Shown piece after piece: positions 1 through 8,528 of a DNA stretch of 24,466 bases (the stretch's first letter is position 1; every line of letters starts with the position of its first letter). A program made the translations under genes and the position numbers. The notes beneath the pieces were generated by a model, which was given only the letters and a program-made list of their open reading frames with translations, ran no database searches and was not told the origin of the DNA. The stretch covers positions 4,793 to 29,258 of the forward strand of contig DCQT01000047.1 in the NCBI GenBank assembly GCA_002323535.1. The letters run 5' to 3'. Source of the stretch: Bacteriovoracaceae bacterium UBA1511 (lineage in GTDB: Bacteria > Bdellovibrionota > Bacteriovoracia > Bacteriovoracales > Bacteriovoracaceae).

Positions 1-171
1 TTGTTTCTCAAGTTCCATCCAGTCACTTTTTGCGTAATTACCCTGTTTCGATTTAACCATTCCCGTGTCTCGTATTACTTTTCCTTGGTGAATGATTTTT
101 TCAGTCATCGTCGTTTTACCAGCATCAGGGTGTGAGATGATGGCAAACGTACATCGGTTTAATTGATTCAT
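1..171 (-). CDS. prfC: Peptide chain release factor 3 (RF3), N-terminal fragment
   Basis: RF3 is a translational GTPase that removes RF1/RF2 from the ribosome after peptide release. Only the first 57 codons are in the window; the gene continues past the left edge and the window begins on a codon boundary. The ATG at 171 gives MNQLNRCTFAIISHPDAGKT: the P-loop is H-P-D-A-G-K-T, and the A-I-I-S-H-P-D-A-G-K-T form is typical of RF3 rather than EF-G. It is followed by T-E-K and later S-D-W-M-E-L-E-K-Q, another RF3 hallmark before switch I. It lies 21 bases after the gcvP stop on the same strand, so the two are probably cotranscribed. No strong Shine-Dalgarno is seen. Identification is firm for the portion visible; the rest of the protein cannot be judged. 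Confidence 0.93.
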   Translation of the reverse strand, partial: MNQLNRCTFAIISHPDAGKTTMTEKIIHQGKVIRDTGMVKSKQGNYAKSDWMELEKQ

Positions 172-192
172 GGATTTCCGTTTAAATTATTA

Positions 193-3192
193 TTACTTAT
201 TCGATCTGTGAGCCTTTAGGATACTTTCAATTACCTCGTCAATGCCCATTTCTTGGAGGTTCATTGCAGATATATCGTCTTGTGGTAATTGCGGTAACGT
301 TTGTAATTCATCTTTAAGAACAAGTTCTTTGTTTGCTTTTAATTCGTTAACTTTTTTCACTGGAGTAAAATGAGGCACGGTATTGAGAATTTCAGGGTTG
401 GTTGTAATTATTTTTTTAATGCCATTGAGTACTTCAAGAAATCGATCTAATTCATCTTTAGTGTAAGATTCTGTTGGCTCAATCATTAAACCAAATGGTT
501 CAGGAAAGCTAACTGTGGGAGCATGCATTCCAAAATCTAAAAATAATTTTCCTAGTTTTCCTATTATTTGTGATTTTTGTATGCCTGCTTTTGTTATATT
601 TTCAAAATCCGAAGGTGACAGTGTGATAATAAACTCGTGCATTCTAGGTACATTTTCCCCACCTCGTGGAAGAGTTGGGTAAACATCTTTAATTTTGTTG
701 AATAAATACACTGAGGATGAAACTGCAACAGAAGACATTTTTTTTATTCCCTCAGAACCAAGTGCTTTGAGATAAGTTAGACATCTTACTTTGTGGGCAA
801 AGTTACCATAATGCCTGTGGAAGCTGCCTATGCTTTTATCTGTTTTGTAGAAAGCGAATTTTCCATTTTGTTTTGTAACTTGATGGCCGGGTAGATAATC
901 AACTAGTTTGGAGGAGACCGCTACTATTGCATCTCCTGGACCTCCACCACCGTGAGGGATAGTCCATGTTTTATGTAAATTATTATGTACTGCATCCACG
1001 CCCAGAGAGTCTAGGTCGAGAATTCCAGCAATAGCGTTCATGTTCGCACCATCCATATATACAAGCCCACCAATGGAGTGGATAAGATCTGCCATTTCTT
1101 TAAAGTTACTTTCAAAGATACCTGAAGTGTTGGGGTTTGTTACCATAACTCCAATTATTCGTTTAGAGTATTTACCTATGGCGTCTTTAATTTGTTCTAA
1201 ATTAATTTGACCTTCATCATTAGCGTCTATTAAGACAATTCCAGAGTCTTTTTTTGTCGTAATTCCCGCCATCGTTGCTGTTGCAGGGTTAGTGCCGTGT
1301 GCAGACTTAGGGATAAGAATTATATCTCGCTCCTCACCGTTTGAACGATGATATGCTTGAAACATTTTTATTCCAACAAGTTCACCTTGGGCTCCTGCGA
1401 CGGGTTGAGTTGTTACACCTGGTAGTCCTGTTATTTTTTTAAAGGATTCTTGAATTTCCCAAAGTACCTCCAAAGAGCCTTGATTATCTTCTACTGGGCT
1501 TTCCGGGTTTGATTCCGTAAAACCCGGAAGTGATGCATTTATATCATTTATAAAAGGGTTAAACTTCATGGTGCATGAGCCGAGTGGGTATATGTTGTCG
1601 TCAGGTGAAACGTTAAGTTTGGCCAATTCTGTGTAAAAATCTTTCAATTGATTTAGCTCAACTTTAAAAACACCAGAGCTGCAGTCATTTAATAAATTTT
1701 CGTTGTGTGCTTTCACTTTCTTTGGGCTAAAGTTTCTTTCAGTCTCCAAGGTGTTAAGAAAATTAATCAGGTTATCAATATCTTTTTTTGTTATGAGATC
1801 ATTAAAAAACAAGTGGAGTAACTCTCTTTCGTCATTAACTCTCCCTGTCGCATTAACACCTACGTGAATACCTATATCTCTAGCTTGTTCAATAATTTTT
1901 TTAGAAGAATATGGAACCTCTATTGAACATTCATTAACGCCTGTCGATGAAAACGCTAAACGGCAAGTATTGATTTCAGATAGACGTTGAATAAAGTAAT
2001 TAAGGTTTTCTTTTGAAATTTCGACTTTTTGTCTTAGGCCATCATCTCCCTGTTCCAAAAGCGCTGCCCCGATAATCGTCGCAATGAAGCTTTGGTTAGA
2101 GCAAATATTTGAAGTTGCCTTGTCTCTTCTTATATGTTGCTCCCGTGTAGAAAGAACCATAGACAAGCATTCGTCATTATTTTCGTCAGTTGTTTTTCCT
2201 ATGTATCTTCCAGGTGTGCTTCTAATGTGAGTCTTTTGGACATCATTAAATCTAACGCCAAATAGACCTAGTCCAGGACCTCCAAAATTTGGTCGAAGTG
2301 CAAGATGCTGAGCTTCGCCTATAATAATATCCACACCTAAATTATCTGACCCAAAATTTGTTGGTCTTTTCAAACCACCTTCGCAAAGTAAAATAGGATC
2401 AATAACTGCTATTGTTATTATTGATTTATTTCTCGCGTGGTCGGTAAGCTGATCAACCTCTTCAAGTACCCCGAGGCAGGTCGTTTGGGCAAAAGCGACA
2501 CCAAAAACATCGTTATCCTCTAAAAGCGTTTTGTATTTTTGTATATCAGTTGATCCCGTGTTTTCATCAATAGGGATGTATACGATATCCAGTTCAGTTC
2601 CTTTTACTAGTGTTTGGAGTACTTCGAGGTCATTGGGGTGAATTCCTCTTGACACTAAAAATGTTTTTGATTTTGACCTAGATATTTTTTTTGCCGTATT
2701 AATTGCTTCAAATAAACCGGTGCTTCTATCATAGAGACTTGCATTAATTGCTTCAAAACCAGTTAGTCTACTGAGGAGGTTTGAGTAAAACCAAAGACTC
2801 CATAAGGTTCCTTGGCTCCTCTCGGGTTGGTATGGAGTATATGCTGTTGTTAAGCCTCGCAAGCCACATACATGTTGAACGATACTTGGTGTGGAGTAGT
2901 TTTTTAAACCGTCCCCAACAAATGAAGTCAAAATGTTATTTTTCTCAGAAATTTTTTTGAAGTGTGCCTCAAGGTCTTTGTAGTCAACTTCTTCAAGGGA
3001 GTTCAGGTTATCAAGTTTTTTGTCTTTGAAAAAAATCGAGTTCGGCAAGTGGGAATAAAGGTCGTCCAATGATTTTTTTCCAGACTGGCTTAACATGAGA
3101 TTGATTTCCTCATTTGTAGCGCTAATGAAGTATTTTGCCTTTTCTCGTTTTTGAGACTTAGAATCAGTAGTCGTTTTTTTAGAATCACTCAT
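193..3192 (-). CDS. gcvP: Glycine dehydrogenase (decarboxylating), P-protein of the glycine cleavage system, fused form
   Basis: The PLP-dependent P-protein decarboxylates glycine and passes the aminomethyl group to the lipoyl arm of H-protein. At 999 residues this is the fused single-chain form, a little longer than the usual 950-960. The N-terminal half carries T-P-Y-Q-P-E-x-S-Q-G and P-N-F-G-G-P-G. The C-terminal half starts near residue 530 with Y-P-L-G-S-C-T-M-K-F-N-P. The PLP lysine is K741 in N-L-H-K-T-W-x-I-P-H, followed by the G-G-G-G-P-G loop. The extra length is a charged N-terminal extension of about 30 residues and a Leu/Lys-rich tail. The ATG at 3192 has G/A-rich GGGAAGAAG just upstream. 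No gcvT or gcvH is adjacent, so the partners must lie elsewhere; prfC follows downstream. No glycine riboswitch is apparent in the 92-base leader. Confidence 0.97.
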   Translation of the reverse strand: MSDSKKTTTDSKSQKREKAKYFISATNEEINLMLSQSGKKSLDDLYSHLPNSIFFKDKKLDNLNSLEEVDYKDLEAHFKKISEKNNILTSFVGDGLKNYSTPSIVQHVCGLRGLTTAYTPYQPERSQGTLWSLWFYSNLLSRLTGFEAINASLYDRSTGLFEAINTAKKISRSKSKTFLVSRGIHPNDLEVLQTLVKGTELDIVYIPIDENTGSTDIQKYKTLLEDNDVFGVAFAQTTCLGVLEEVDQLTDHARNKSIITIAVIDPILLCEGGLKRPTNFGSDNLGVDIIIGEAQHLALRPNFGGPGLGLFGVRFNDVQKTHIRSTPGRYIGKTTDENNDECLSMVLSTREQHIRRDKATSNICSNQSFIATIIGAALLEQGDDGLRQKVEISKENLNYFIQRLSEINTCRLAFSSTGVNECSIEVPYSSKKIIEQARDIGIHVGVNATGRVNDERELLHLFFNDLITKKDIDNLINFLNTLETERNFSPKKVKAHNENLLNDCSSGVFKVELNQLKDFYTELAKLNVSPDDNIYPLGSCTMKFNPFINDINASLPGFTESNPESPVEDNQGSLEVLWEIQESFKKITGLPGVTTQPVAGAQGELVGIKMFQAYHRSNGEERDIILIPKSAHGTNPATATMAGITTKKDSGIVLIDANDEGQINLEQIKDAIGKYSKRIIGVMVTNPNTSGIFESNFKEMADLIHSIGGLVYMDGANMNAIAGILDLDSLGVDAVHNNLHKTWTIPHGGGGPGDAIVAVSSKLVDYLPGHQVTKQNGKFAFYKTDKSIGSFHRHYGNFAHKVRCLTYLKALGSEGIKKMSSVAVSSSVYLFNKIKDVYPTLPRGGENVPRMHEFIITLSPSDFENITKAGIQKSQIIGKLGKLFLDFGMHAPTVSFPEPFGLMIEPTESYTKDELDRFLEVLNGIKKIITTNPEILNTVPHFTPVKKVNELKANKELVLKDELQTLPQLPQDDISAMNLQEMGIDEVIESILKAHRSNK

Positions 3193-3249
3193 CTTCTTCC
3201 CTTACCTGGATTAAATAATTTAAATAATGCCTATATACGACATTACTCG

Positions 3250-3278
3250 TTGACGATGTTTAATTTAATTAACATTGT
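3250..3278 (+). promoter_or_regulatory. Possible weak sigma-70 promoter of rsmJ
   Basis: TTGACG at 3250-3255 is a good -35 box. Seventeen bases further on, CATTGT at 3273-3278 matches the -10 consensus at only three positions. If used, transcription would start at about 3284-3286, on the rsmJ start codon itself, which fits the missing ribosome binding site. The poor -10 box keeps this tentative. Confidence 0.25.
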
Positions 3279-3284
3279 TTAGAC

Positions 3285-4154
3285 ATGAAAAATCAAAAAT
3301 ACCAGGTAGTTATAGAGGATTTTTTACCCAAGGCGCAAGTATTAAAACTATGGAAAATGCTAGGTATGGAATTAATCGATTTAAATGTTGCCTGTCCTGA
3401 TAATTACCACAGCAACAAAGGGCAGTTTCATTGGCGAGGAGGCGTATTAATATTTCATAGCGCTGCTAAGTTGTTGATATCAACAAATGAGATTTTGACT
3501 GGGATAAAAAAACTAAATAATCAATTTTCTGCAATTAATCGTCAACCCATGGCCAAGGCTTTTGGTTTGAAAAACCGAGGTGGAAATAACTGGGTTTTAG
3601 ATGGAACATTAGGTTTAGGTAAAGATTATTTTCTTGCAAGGTCGTTTGGGTTTGATGTTCTAGGAGTAGAGAAGTCTGATCTATGCTTAGGTCTTATATC
3701 AACAGCTACACTTGAGGGGGATAAAATTCCTGATTCTTCTTTTTACTTCAATGACACAATAAGTTTAATAGAGAGGTCAATTAAGAACTCTTCAAACCAT
3801 TTGCTCTTTGATGAGGAACTTTTGGTCTCAATTAGTAAAAATTCTTTAGCTCATGAAAGTTTAGAATTATTCAATAAAATTCATTCAACAATGCCCACTG
3901 TAGTTTACCTAGATCCCATGTATGATGAGAAAAACGACTCGGCTCTTCCATCTAAAGCGATGCAAATCTTGAGAAAAGAGTTAGGTGTAGGACATGAATC
4001 TGACTTTGATAAATTATTCACCTTATCTTTAAAAATTGCTCTAAACAGGGTGGTGATAAAACGCTCAATAAAGTCAAAAGTTAAATTTGAGGAAAAGTTC
4101 TCTTTTTCAATTTTTGGTAAATCCACAAGGTATGACGTTTATCTTAAAAATTAG
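3285..4154 (+). CDS. rsmJ: 16S rRNA m2G1516 methyltransferase, RsmJ family
   Basis: RsmJ is a SAM-dependent methyltransferase that modifies G1516 of 16S rRNA in E. coli. The 289-residue protein has methyltransferase motif I as D106-G-T-L-G-L-G-K-D and motif IV as Y-L-D210-P-M-Y, matching the RsmJ D-P-M-F signature. The upstream M-A-K-A-F-G-L-K and downstream N-R-V-V-I-K-R plus S-T-R-Y-D-V-Y-L also match RsmJ. It is longer than the usual 250 residues, with extra N-terminal sequence. The ATG at 3285 has no Shine-Dalgarno, and a TTGACG box lies 29 bases before it, so the message may be leaderless. The gene is divergent from gcvP, and its TAG stop overlaps the TAA of the PilZ gene coming from the other strand by four bases. 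Confidence 0.9.
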   Translation: MKNQKYQVVIEDFLPKAQVLKLWKMLGMELIDLNVACPDNYHSNKGQFHWRGGVLIFHSAAKLLISTNEILTGIKKLNNQFSAINRQPMAKAFGLKNRGGNNWVLDGTLGLGKDYFLARSFGFDVLGVEKSDLCLGLISTATLEGDKIPDSSFYFNDTISLIERSIKNSSNHLLFDEELLVSISKNSLAHESLELFNKIHSTMPTVVYLDPMYDEKNDSALPSKAMQILRKELGVGHESDFDKLFTLSLKIALNRVVIKRSIKSKVKFEEKFSFSIFGKSTRYDVYLKN

Positions 4155-4894
4155 GATGCTTTTTTTTGTATATACTTGTTTAAAGAAAAGATAATTTCAG
4201 CCGGTAGTTTCTCCCTGATGAATAAACCAACTTTGAAAACTACTGTTTTCATACTATTAATTTCTCGTTTCTCTTTTGAAATAAACCTAACCTCTGCTTC
4301 AACAGGAGTTTTTAAGACACCTTCATCAATTTTAGTTATTTTTAAAATGTCTCCAAGGCTAATTTGACCAATGTACTGATTGTTTATGTGTACCGCCATT
4401 CCATTAAAATGGTAGTCAATTATGTTACCCGTAAATTTAAAACTTTCATCATAAGAAGTTGTTTTTATTCCAGTAAACTTAACTCTTTGATCATCAGGGA
4501 TAATGTTCCTACTTTTTTCTCTAGTGTTGTTAAAGTTTAAAATTTTAGGAATTTGTATAAAGTATGAATTATCATTAGCTTTTTTAAGAGATGTTCTGAA
4601 AAATAGTCCAGTCTCGAAGTGTTTAATAATCAAAATTTTAGCTCTTAGGGCCTGAGTTAACTGATCAGAATCGCAGTTCAAAAATTTTATTTCGATTGTA
4701 TTGTTAGGTCGCAGCTTTTTAAATTTTAATGACAATATATTAGATTTTGAATTTGTTTGATTATCCCAAAGCATAAAAGTATCTTTTGATTCAATAGAAT
4801 TCTCTATGAATTGAAGTATAGAGTTTTTATCAATCAGTTTAAGTTTGGACATATACATTTTTATCGGTCTGATATTAATTTTAATTATAGGCAA
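4151..4894 (-). CDS. PilZ-domain protein, YcgR-like (candidate c-di-GMP effector)
   Basis: The protein has an N-terminal half of about 110 residues resembling the beta-rich YcgR N-terminal domain, then a linker P-K-I-L-N-F and a PilZ domain. Numbered from the TTG at 4894, the PilZ motif R-x-x-x-R is R125-E-K-S-R129 and the second motif is D160-Y-H-F-N-G165. The usual Ser in D-x-S-x-x-G is His here. YcgR-type proteins bind c-di-GMP and act as flagellar brakes or in related motility control; that role is inferred from family. The start is uncertain: TTG at 4894, ATG at 4858 and ATG at 4852 are all in frame, and none has a clear Shine-Dalgarno. It ends tail to tail with rsmJ and is divergent from the adenosine-kinase-like gene. 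Confidence 0.72.
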   Translation of the reverse strand: MPIIKINIRPIKMYMSKLKLIDKNSILQFIENSIESKDTFMLWDNQTNSKSNILSLKFKKLRPNNTIEIKFLNCDSDQLTQALRAKILIIKHFETGLFFRTSLKKANDNSYFIQIPKILNFNNTREKSRNIIPDDQRVKFTGIKTTSYDESFKFTGNIIDYHFNGMAVHINNQYIGQISLGDILKITKIDEGVLKTPVEAEVRFISKEKREINSMKTVVFKVGLFIREKLPAEIIFSLNKYIQKKAS

Positions 4895-4955
4895 TGTGTA
4901 AATTGAATAATCTGTTAAATATTGTTAGTTTAGTCTTAAAATTATCGTTCATTAT

Positions 4956-4960
4956 AGGAG
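4956..4960 (+). promoter_or_regulatory. Ribosome binding site fixing a GTG start
   Basis: AGGAG stands nine bases before GTG 4970 and supports this non-ATG codon as the start of the PfkB-family kinase. Confidence 0.7.
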
Positions 4961-4969
4961 ATTTATATT

Positions 4970-5947
4970 GTGAAAAGCTTAAAACTTTACGGTCTAGGTA
5001 ATGCTCTAGTTGATATAGAATACTTGGTTTCAGACGAGGTTCTAGGAAGCCTAAATATCGAAAAAGGAATAATGACGCTAATTGATGAAGAGGCTAACTT
5101 ATCTCTTGAGAGTAAGGACCTCGAGGTTCATAAGCAAGCTGGAGGTGGCTCTGCAGCTAACACAGTGTTTGGTTTTAGTCAGTTGGGCGGAACATCTCAT
5201 TATAGTTGTAAAGTTGCTAACGATGAAAATGGCAGAGTATTTATTGAAGACCTAAATAAACAAAATATAGGTAATTCATATGAGTTAACCTCAAAACATG
5301 ATGGAACTACGGGTACTTGTCGTGTTTTTGTAACGCCTGATGGCGAGCGGACGATGCAAACATTTTTGGGAATTACTCAGTCATTTGGTGTTGAGCAAAT
5401 TGACTTGGATATAATTAAAGACTCAGAAATGCTATATGTTGAAGGTTATTTAGTTGCTTCCCCTTCAGCATTAGAGGCTTGTAAAGTTGCCATTAAATTT
5501 GCCAAAGATAATGGGGTGAAAGTTGCGATGACCTTATCTGACCCGTCTATGCCGACTTATTTCAAAGCAGAAACTCAATCATTAATTGACTTAGGCGTAG
5601 ACATCCTATTTGGAAATGAAGAGGAGATCAATATTATTACTGGTAAAGACTCCCTGAAAGAGGCATATGAAGCTCTAAACCCTAAAGTTGGGACTCTAGT
5701 CGTCACCTGTGGCGCCTCTGGTGCTAAAGGGTTTTTCAATGAAGAGGTCGTATCCGTACCTGGCGAGAAAGTCGACTGTATCGATACATTGGGAGCAGGG
5801 GACCTGTTTGCTGGTGCTTTTTTATATGGTCATCTTCATGGAAAAAGCCTAAAAGAATCGCTAGAGTTAGGTGTTCGGTGTAGTGGTCGGCTCGTAGAAG
5901 TTCACGGACCTCGTTTAACCAAAGAAGAGATATTAAAGTTGAAGTGA
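4970..5947 (+). CDS. PfkB-family carbohydrate/nucleoside kinase, adenosine-kinase-like
   Basis: This 325-residue protein belongs to the ribokinase/PfkB fold, whose members phosphorylate sugars or nucleosides with ATP. The N-terminal strand G-L-G-N-A-L-V-D-I is typical, as is A-G-G-G-S-A-A-N-T near residue 60. The C-terminal signature D-T-L-G-A-G-D278-L-F-A-G-A-F contains the catalytic base D278 and the anion hole. The N-terminal sequence with D-I-E-Y-L-V and K-G-x-M-T-L-I-D resembles the bacterial adenosine kinase subgroup, but substrate cannot be read from sequence alone; ribokinase or fructokinase activity remains possible. Translation starts at GTG 4970, with AGGAG nine bases upstream. asnS follows after only six bases, so the two probably share a transcript. 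Confidence 0.85.
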   Translation: MKSLKLYGLGNALVDIEYLVSDEVLGSLNIEKGIMTLIDEEANLSLESKDLEVHKQAGGGSAANTVFGFSQLGGTSHYSCKVANDENGRVFIEDLNKQNIGNSYELTSKHDGTTGTCRVFVTPDGERTMQTFLGITQSFGVEQIDLDIIKDSEMLYVEGYLVASPSALEACKVAIKFAKDNGVKVAMTLSDPSMPTYFKAETQSLIDLGVDILFGNEEEINIITGKDSLKEAYEALNPKVGTLVVTCGASGAKGFFNEEVVSVPGEKVDCIDTLGAGDLFAGAFLYGHLHGKSLKESLELGVRCSGRLVEVHGPRLTKEEILKLK

Positions 5948-5953
5948 GTTTTA

Positions 5954-7339
5954 ATGATGAATAGCATTAAGCAAATAATTGATAATAAGTTGTTAGGCCC
6001 TCAAACAATTTGTGGTTGGGTACGCTCGGTTAGAAAAAAGAAAAAGTTTTCCTTTGTTGTTGTAAACGATGGTTCGTGCCAGGATAACTTACAGGTAATA
6101 TTGGACTTAGGCATACCTGGGTATGAGGAAGTCTCCTCTGCTCTAATTGGCTCATCTATTCAGGTATCTGGTGAACTTGTGGAGTCTCAAGGCAAAGGTC
6201 AAAACTTAGAATTGATTGGTAAAGAGTGTAAGCTACTCGGTGAAAGTGATGAAACTTACCCGCTGCAGAAAAAGGGAACGAGCCTTGAGTTTATTAGAGA
6301 GAATGCACATTTACGTTCAAGAACTAATTTATTTGGTGCTATCTTTAGAGTTAGAAACGAACTAGCAAAAGCAACTCATGACTTTTTCTATAATTCTGGC
6401 TTTTATTATGTAAACACACCTATTATTACTGCAATCGATGCAGAGGGTGCAGGTGAAATGTTTAATGTCAGCACATTAAATCCTCTAAGTACTCCCAAGA
6501 CAGAAAGTGGAGAGGTAGATTTTTCAAAAGATTATTTTGGTAAATCCACATCTTTAACAGTTAGTGGCCAACTAAACGCTGAGTGTATGGCTTTAGGCCT
6601 TGGGAAAGTTTACACCTTTGGGCCAACCTTTAGGTCCGAAAAGTCCTTTACGAGTAGGCATCTAAGCGAGTTTTGGATGGTTGAGCCTGAGGCAGCCTTT
6701 ATGGATTTAGACCAAATTGCAGACCTTGGTGCTGATTATATAAAGTATCTAATAAGCAGAGCTTTAATCAATTGCTCTAAAGAATTAGCTTTCCTCCAGA
6801 GTAGGGAAGAGGTGGATAATGACCTATTAGTGCGGTTAAATGGAGTTGCAAACGGAGATTTTCAAAAAATCACATACACTCAAGCTGTGAATATTTTACT
6901 GGAGTCAGGTGAAAAATTTGAGTTTCCTGTTGAGTGGGGGAGTGAACTCCAAACGGAGCATGAGCGTTTCCTTACTGAGGTTCATTTTAAAGCTCCACTT
7001 ATTGTCACGGATTACCCAAAAGATTGCAAAGCTTTTTACATGAAGCTCAATGATGATGGTAAAACCGTTCGAGCAATGGACATACTCGTTCCAGGTGTTG
7101 GTGAAATTGTTGGTGGAAGTCAGAGAGAGGAATCGCTCATTAAGCTCAAGGATAGAATGTCGGAAATGGACATGGATAAAAACCAGCTCAAATGGTACCT
7201 TGATTTGAGAAAGTACGGATCAGTTGTTCATTCTGGATTTGGGCTCGGCTTTGAAAGAGCAGTAATGTACATAACTGGTATGAAAAATATTCGAGATGTG
7301 ATCCCGTTTCCTAGAGCAACTGGCAGCGCCGAGTTTTAA
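5954..7339 (+). CDS. asnS: Asparaginyl-tRNA synthetase
   Basis: This class IIb synthetase charges tRNA-Asn. The 461 residues match the usual length. An OB-fold anticodon-binding domain (about 15-110, with C-G-W-V-R-S-V-R) is followed by the catalytic core. Motif 2 is F226-R-S-E-K-S followed by H-L-S-E-F-W-M-V-E-P-E, and motif 3 is G-F-G-L-G-F-E-R435-A-V-M-Y. The ending P-F-P-R-A-T-G-S-A-E-F is characteristic of AsnRS and separates it from AspRS. Two ATG codons stand in tandem at 5954 and 5957; upstream there is only a weak GTGAG. It follows the PfkB-family kinase gene by six bases and converges with ricT. A partly decayed copy of its last codons lies just after the stop. Confidence 0.97.
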   Translation: MMNSIKQIIDNKLLGPQTICGWVRSVRKKKKFSFVVVNDGSCQDNLQVILDLGIPGYEEVSSALIGSSIQVSGELVESQGKGQNLELIGKECKLLGESDETYPLQKKGTSLEFIRENAHLRSRTNLFGAIFRVRNELAKATHDFFYNSGFYYVNTPIITAIDAEGAGEMFNVSTLNPLSTPKTESGEVDFSKDYFGKSTSLTVSGQLNAECMALGLGKVYTFGPTFRSEKSFTSRHLSEFWMVEPEAAFMDLDQIADLGADYIKYLISRALINCSKELAFLQSREEVDNDLLVRLNGVANGDFQKITYTQAVNILLESGEKFEFPVEWGSELQTEHERFLTEVHFKAPLIVTDYPKDCKAFYMKLNDDGKTVRAMDILVPGVGEIVGGSQREESLIKLKDRMSEMDMDKNQLKWYLDLRKYGSVVHSGFGLGFERAVMYITGMKNIRDVIPFPRATGSAEF

Positions 7340-7389
7340 ACCTTGCTTCCATTAATAATTGGTCGCGCTGAGTTTTATACTTTACTTCT
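7326..7389. repeat. Imperfect tandem duplication of the asnS 3' end
   Basis: Bases 7326-7350 and 7365-7389 align without gaps at 20 of 25 positions, offset 39 bases. Both begin GCGC[CT]GAGTTTTA. The first copy holds the last AsnRS codons and stop. The second occupies the convergent intergenic space and covers the ricT stop codon. Confidence 0.6.
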
Positions 7390-8524
7390 TTTTTCTATGC
7401 CTTTGATTAGGGGTTTTTTCGTGTCTACGACTTGTCCTTTGAGCTTCTTCCTTATTGTGAACATTTTTATTTGGTTTAATTGTCACAGGTTTTGATGTGG
7501 GTTCTTTTTTTTCTTCGGGCTTATCTAAGGTTGATATTGAGTACTCTAATATTGGTTTATCCGTTTCATTCGTTATAAGTCCGTACTCTTTTGGTAGTTG
7601 ATAACCTTTAGGGGGTAAACCATTTTCTTTATCATAGAGCTTTGCTCCAAACCTTTTGATAACTCCATCATCAGTAAGTACATCAAATTGTTCCTTAATT
7701 ACGTGAACTTTAAGAACTTTTCCTATGTCACCATTAATCAATCTAATGGCCTTACCTTCTTTGGGGAGTAGCTTTTTTTTCTCTGCATAAACTTCATCTT
7801 CGTATTTTAGACAACATTTTATCTGCCCACATATTCCATTAATTCTATTTGGTGATATGGAGAGATTTTGATTTTTTGCATTCTTTATCCCAACGTGGCC
7901 AAATGAGGTTAAAAAGCTGGAGCAACATGTTTGAAGTCCACAAACTCCAACTCCACCTATCGCAGCAGTTCTTTCCCTGAGACTTATCTGTCTTAATTCG
8001 ATTCTTAACTTTAGGTCTGAAACGAGTTCCTTTACAAGGTCTCGAAAATCAATTCTTGAGGGAGCATTAAAATAAATGACAGCTTTTTTTCCTGATTGCA
8101 TCACTTCAACATGCGTAATCGTCATATCTAAGCCAAATTTATCAATTAGCCTTTTTGTTACTTCTTCAGTTTCTTTTTCTTTTTTAAATAATCTATACTG
8201 CTCGTCAATATCTTCAGTTGTCGCTTTTTTTAGTATAGTTTTAAGTGGTTGAAGTTTGTCCGTGTAGGGTATTTCATATGGGAATGAGTTTATGTAGCCA
8301 ACCTGTAAACCTCTGTCGCTCAGAGCCATAACACTTTCACCATAGTTAAAAGGGAAGTCATTTAACAAAAATGGAAAAGATTTAGAGTTTCCAGGAAACC
8401 TTACTCGAACCATTTTTATCATTTCACCCCACTTAAACTTATGTTCGTGATCAACGTTCGGGCGAGTGGGTTTTTCCTCTTCTGCTTCACTCTTATTTTT
8501 TTCTTGTATTGTATTTTCTGTCAT
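7382..8524 (-). CDS. ricT: RicT (YaaT) PSP1-domain protein
   Basis: RicT is a PSP1-domain protein. In Bacillus it forms the Fe-S-containing Ric (Y) complex with RicA and RicF, which affects RNase Y-dependent mRNA processing. Here the PSP1 core spans about residues 35-265 of 380. Six cysteines sit in two matching clusters, C195-x4-C200-C201 and C232-x4-C237-C238, which is the family's conserved pattern and the likely cluster ligands. N-terminal residues 1-30 are acidic and the last 60 are Lys/Pro-rich and probably disordered, including an R/H/K-rich end. It is the last gene of an operon with tmk and holB, four bases after the holB stop; this order (tmk-holB-ricT) also occurs in Firmicutes. Whether RicA and RicF exist in this organism cannot be seen. 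Confidence 0.9.
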   Translation of the reverse strand: MTENTIQEKNKSEAEEEKPTRPNVDHEHKFKWGEMIKMVRVRFPGNSKSFPFLLNDFPFNYGESVMALSDRGLQVGYINSFPYEIPYTDKLQPLKTILKKATTEDIDEQYRLFKKEKETEEVTKRLIDKFGLDMTITHVEVMQSGKKAVIYFNAPSRIDFRDLVKELVSDLKLRIELRQISLRERTAAIGGVGVCGLQTCCSSFLTSFGHVGIKNAKNQNLSISPNRINGICGQIKCCLKYEDEVYAEKKKLLPKEGKAIRLINGDIGKVLKVHVIKEQFDVLTDDGVIKRFGAKLYDKENGLPPKGYQLPKEYGLITNETDKPILEYSISTLDKPEEKKEPTSKPVTIKPNKNVHNKEEAQRTSRRHEKTPNQRHRKKK

Positions 8525-8528
8525 TTTT

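Noticed and set aside
3193..3284. Glycine riboswitch before gcvP
   Set aside because: The region is only 92 bases, AT-rich, and shows no tandem aptamer-like conserved segments or paired stems.
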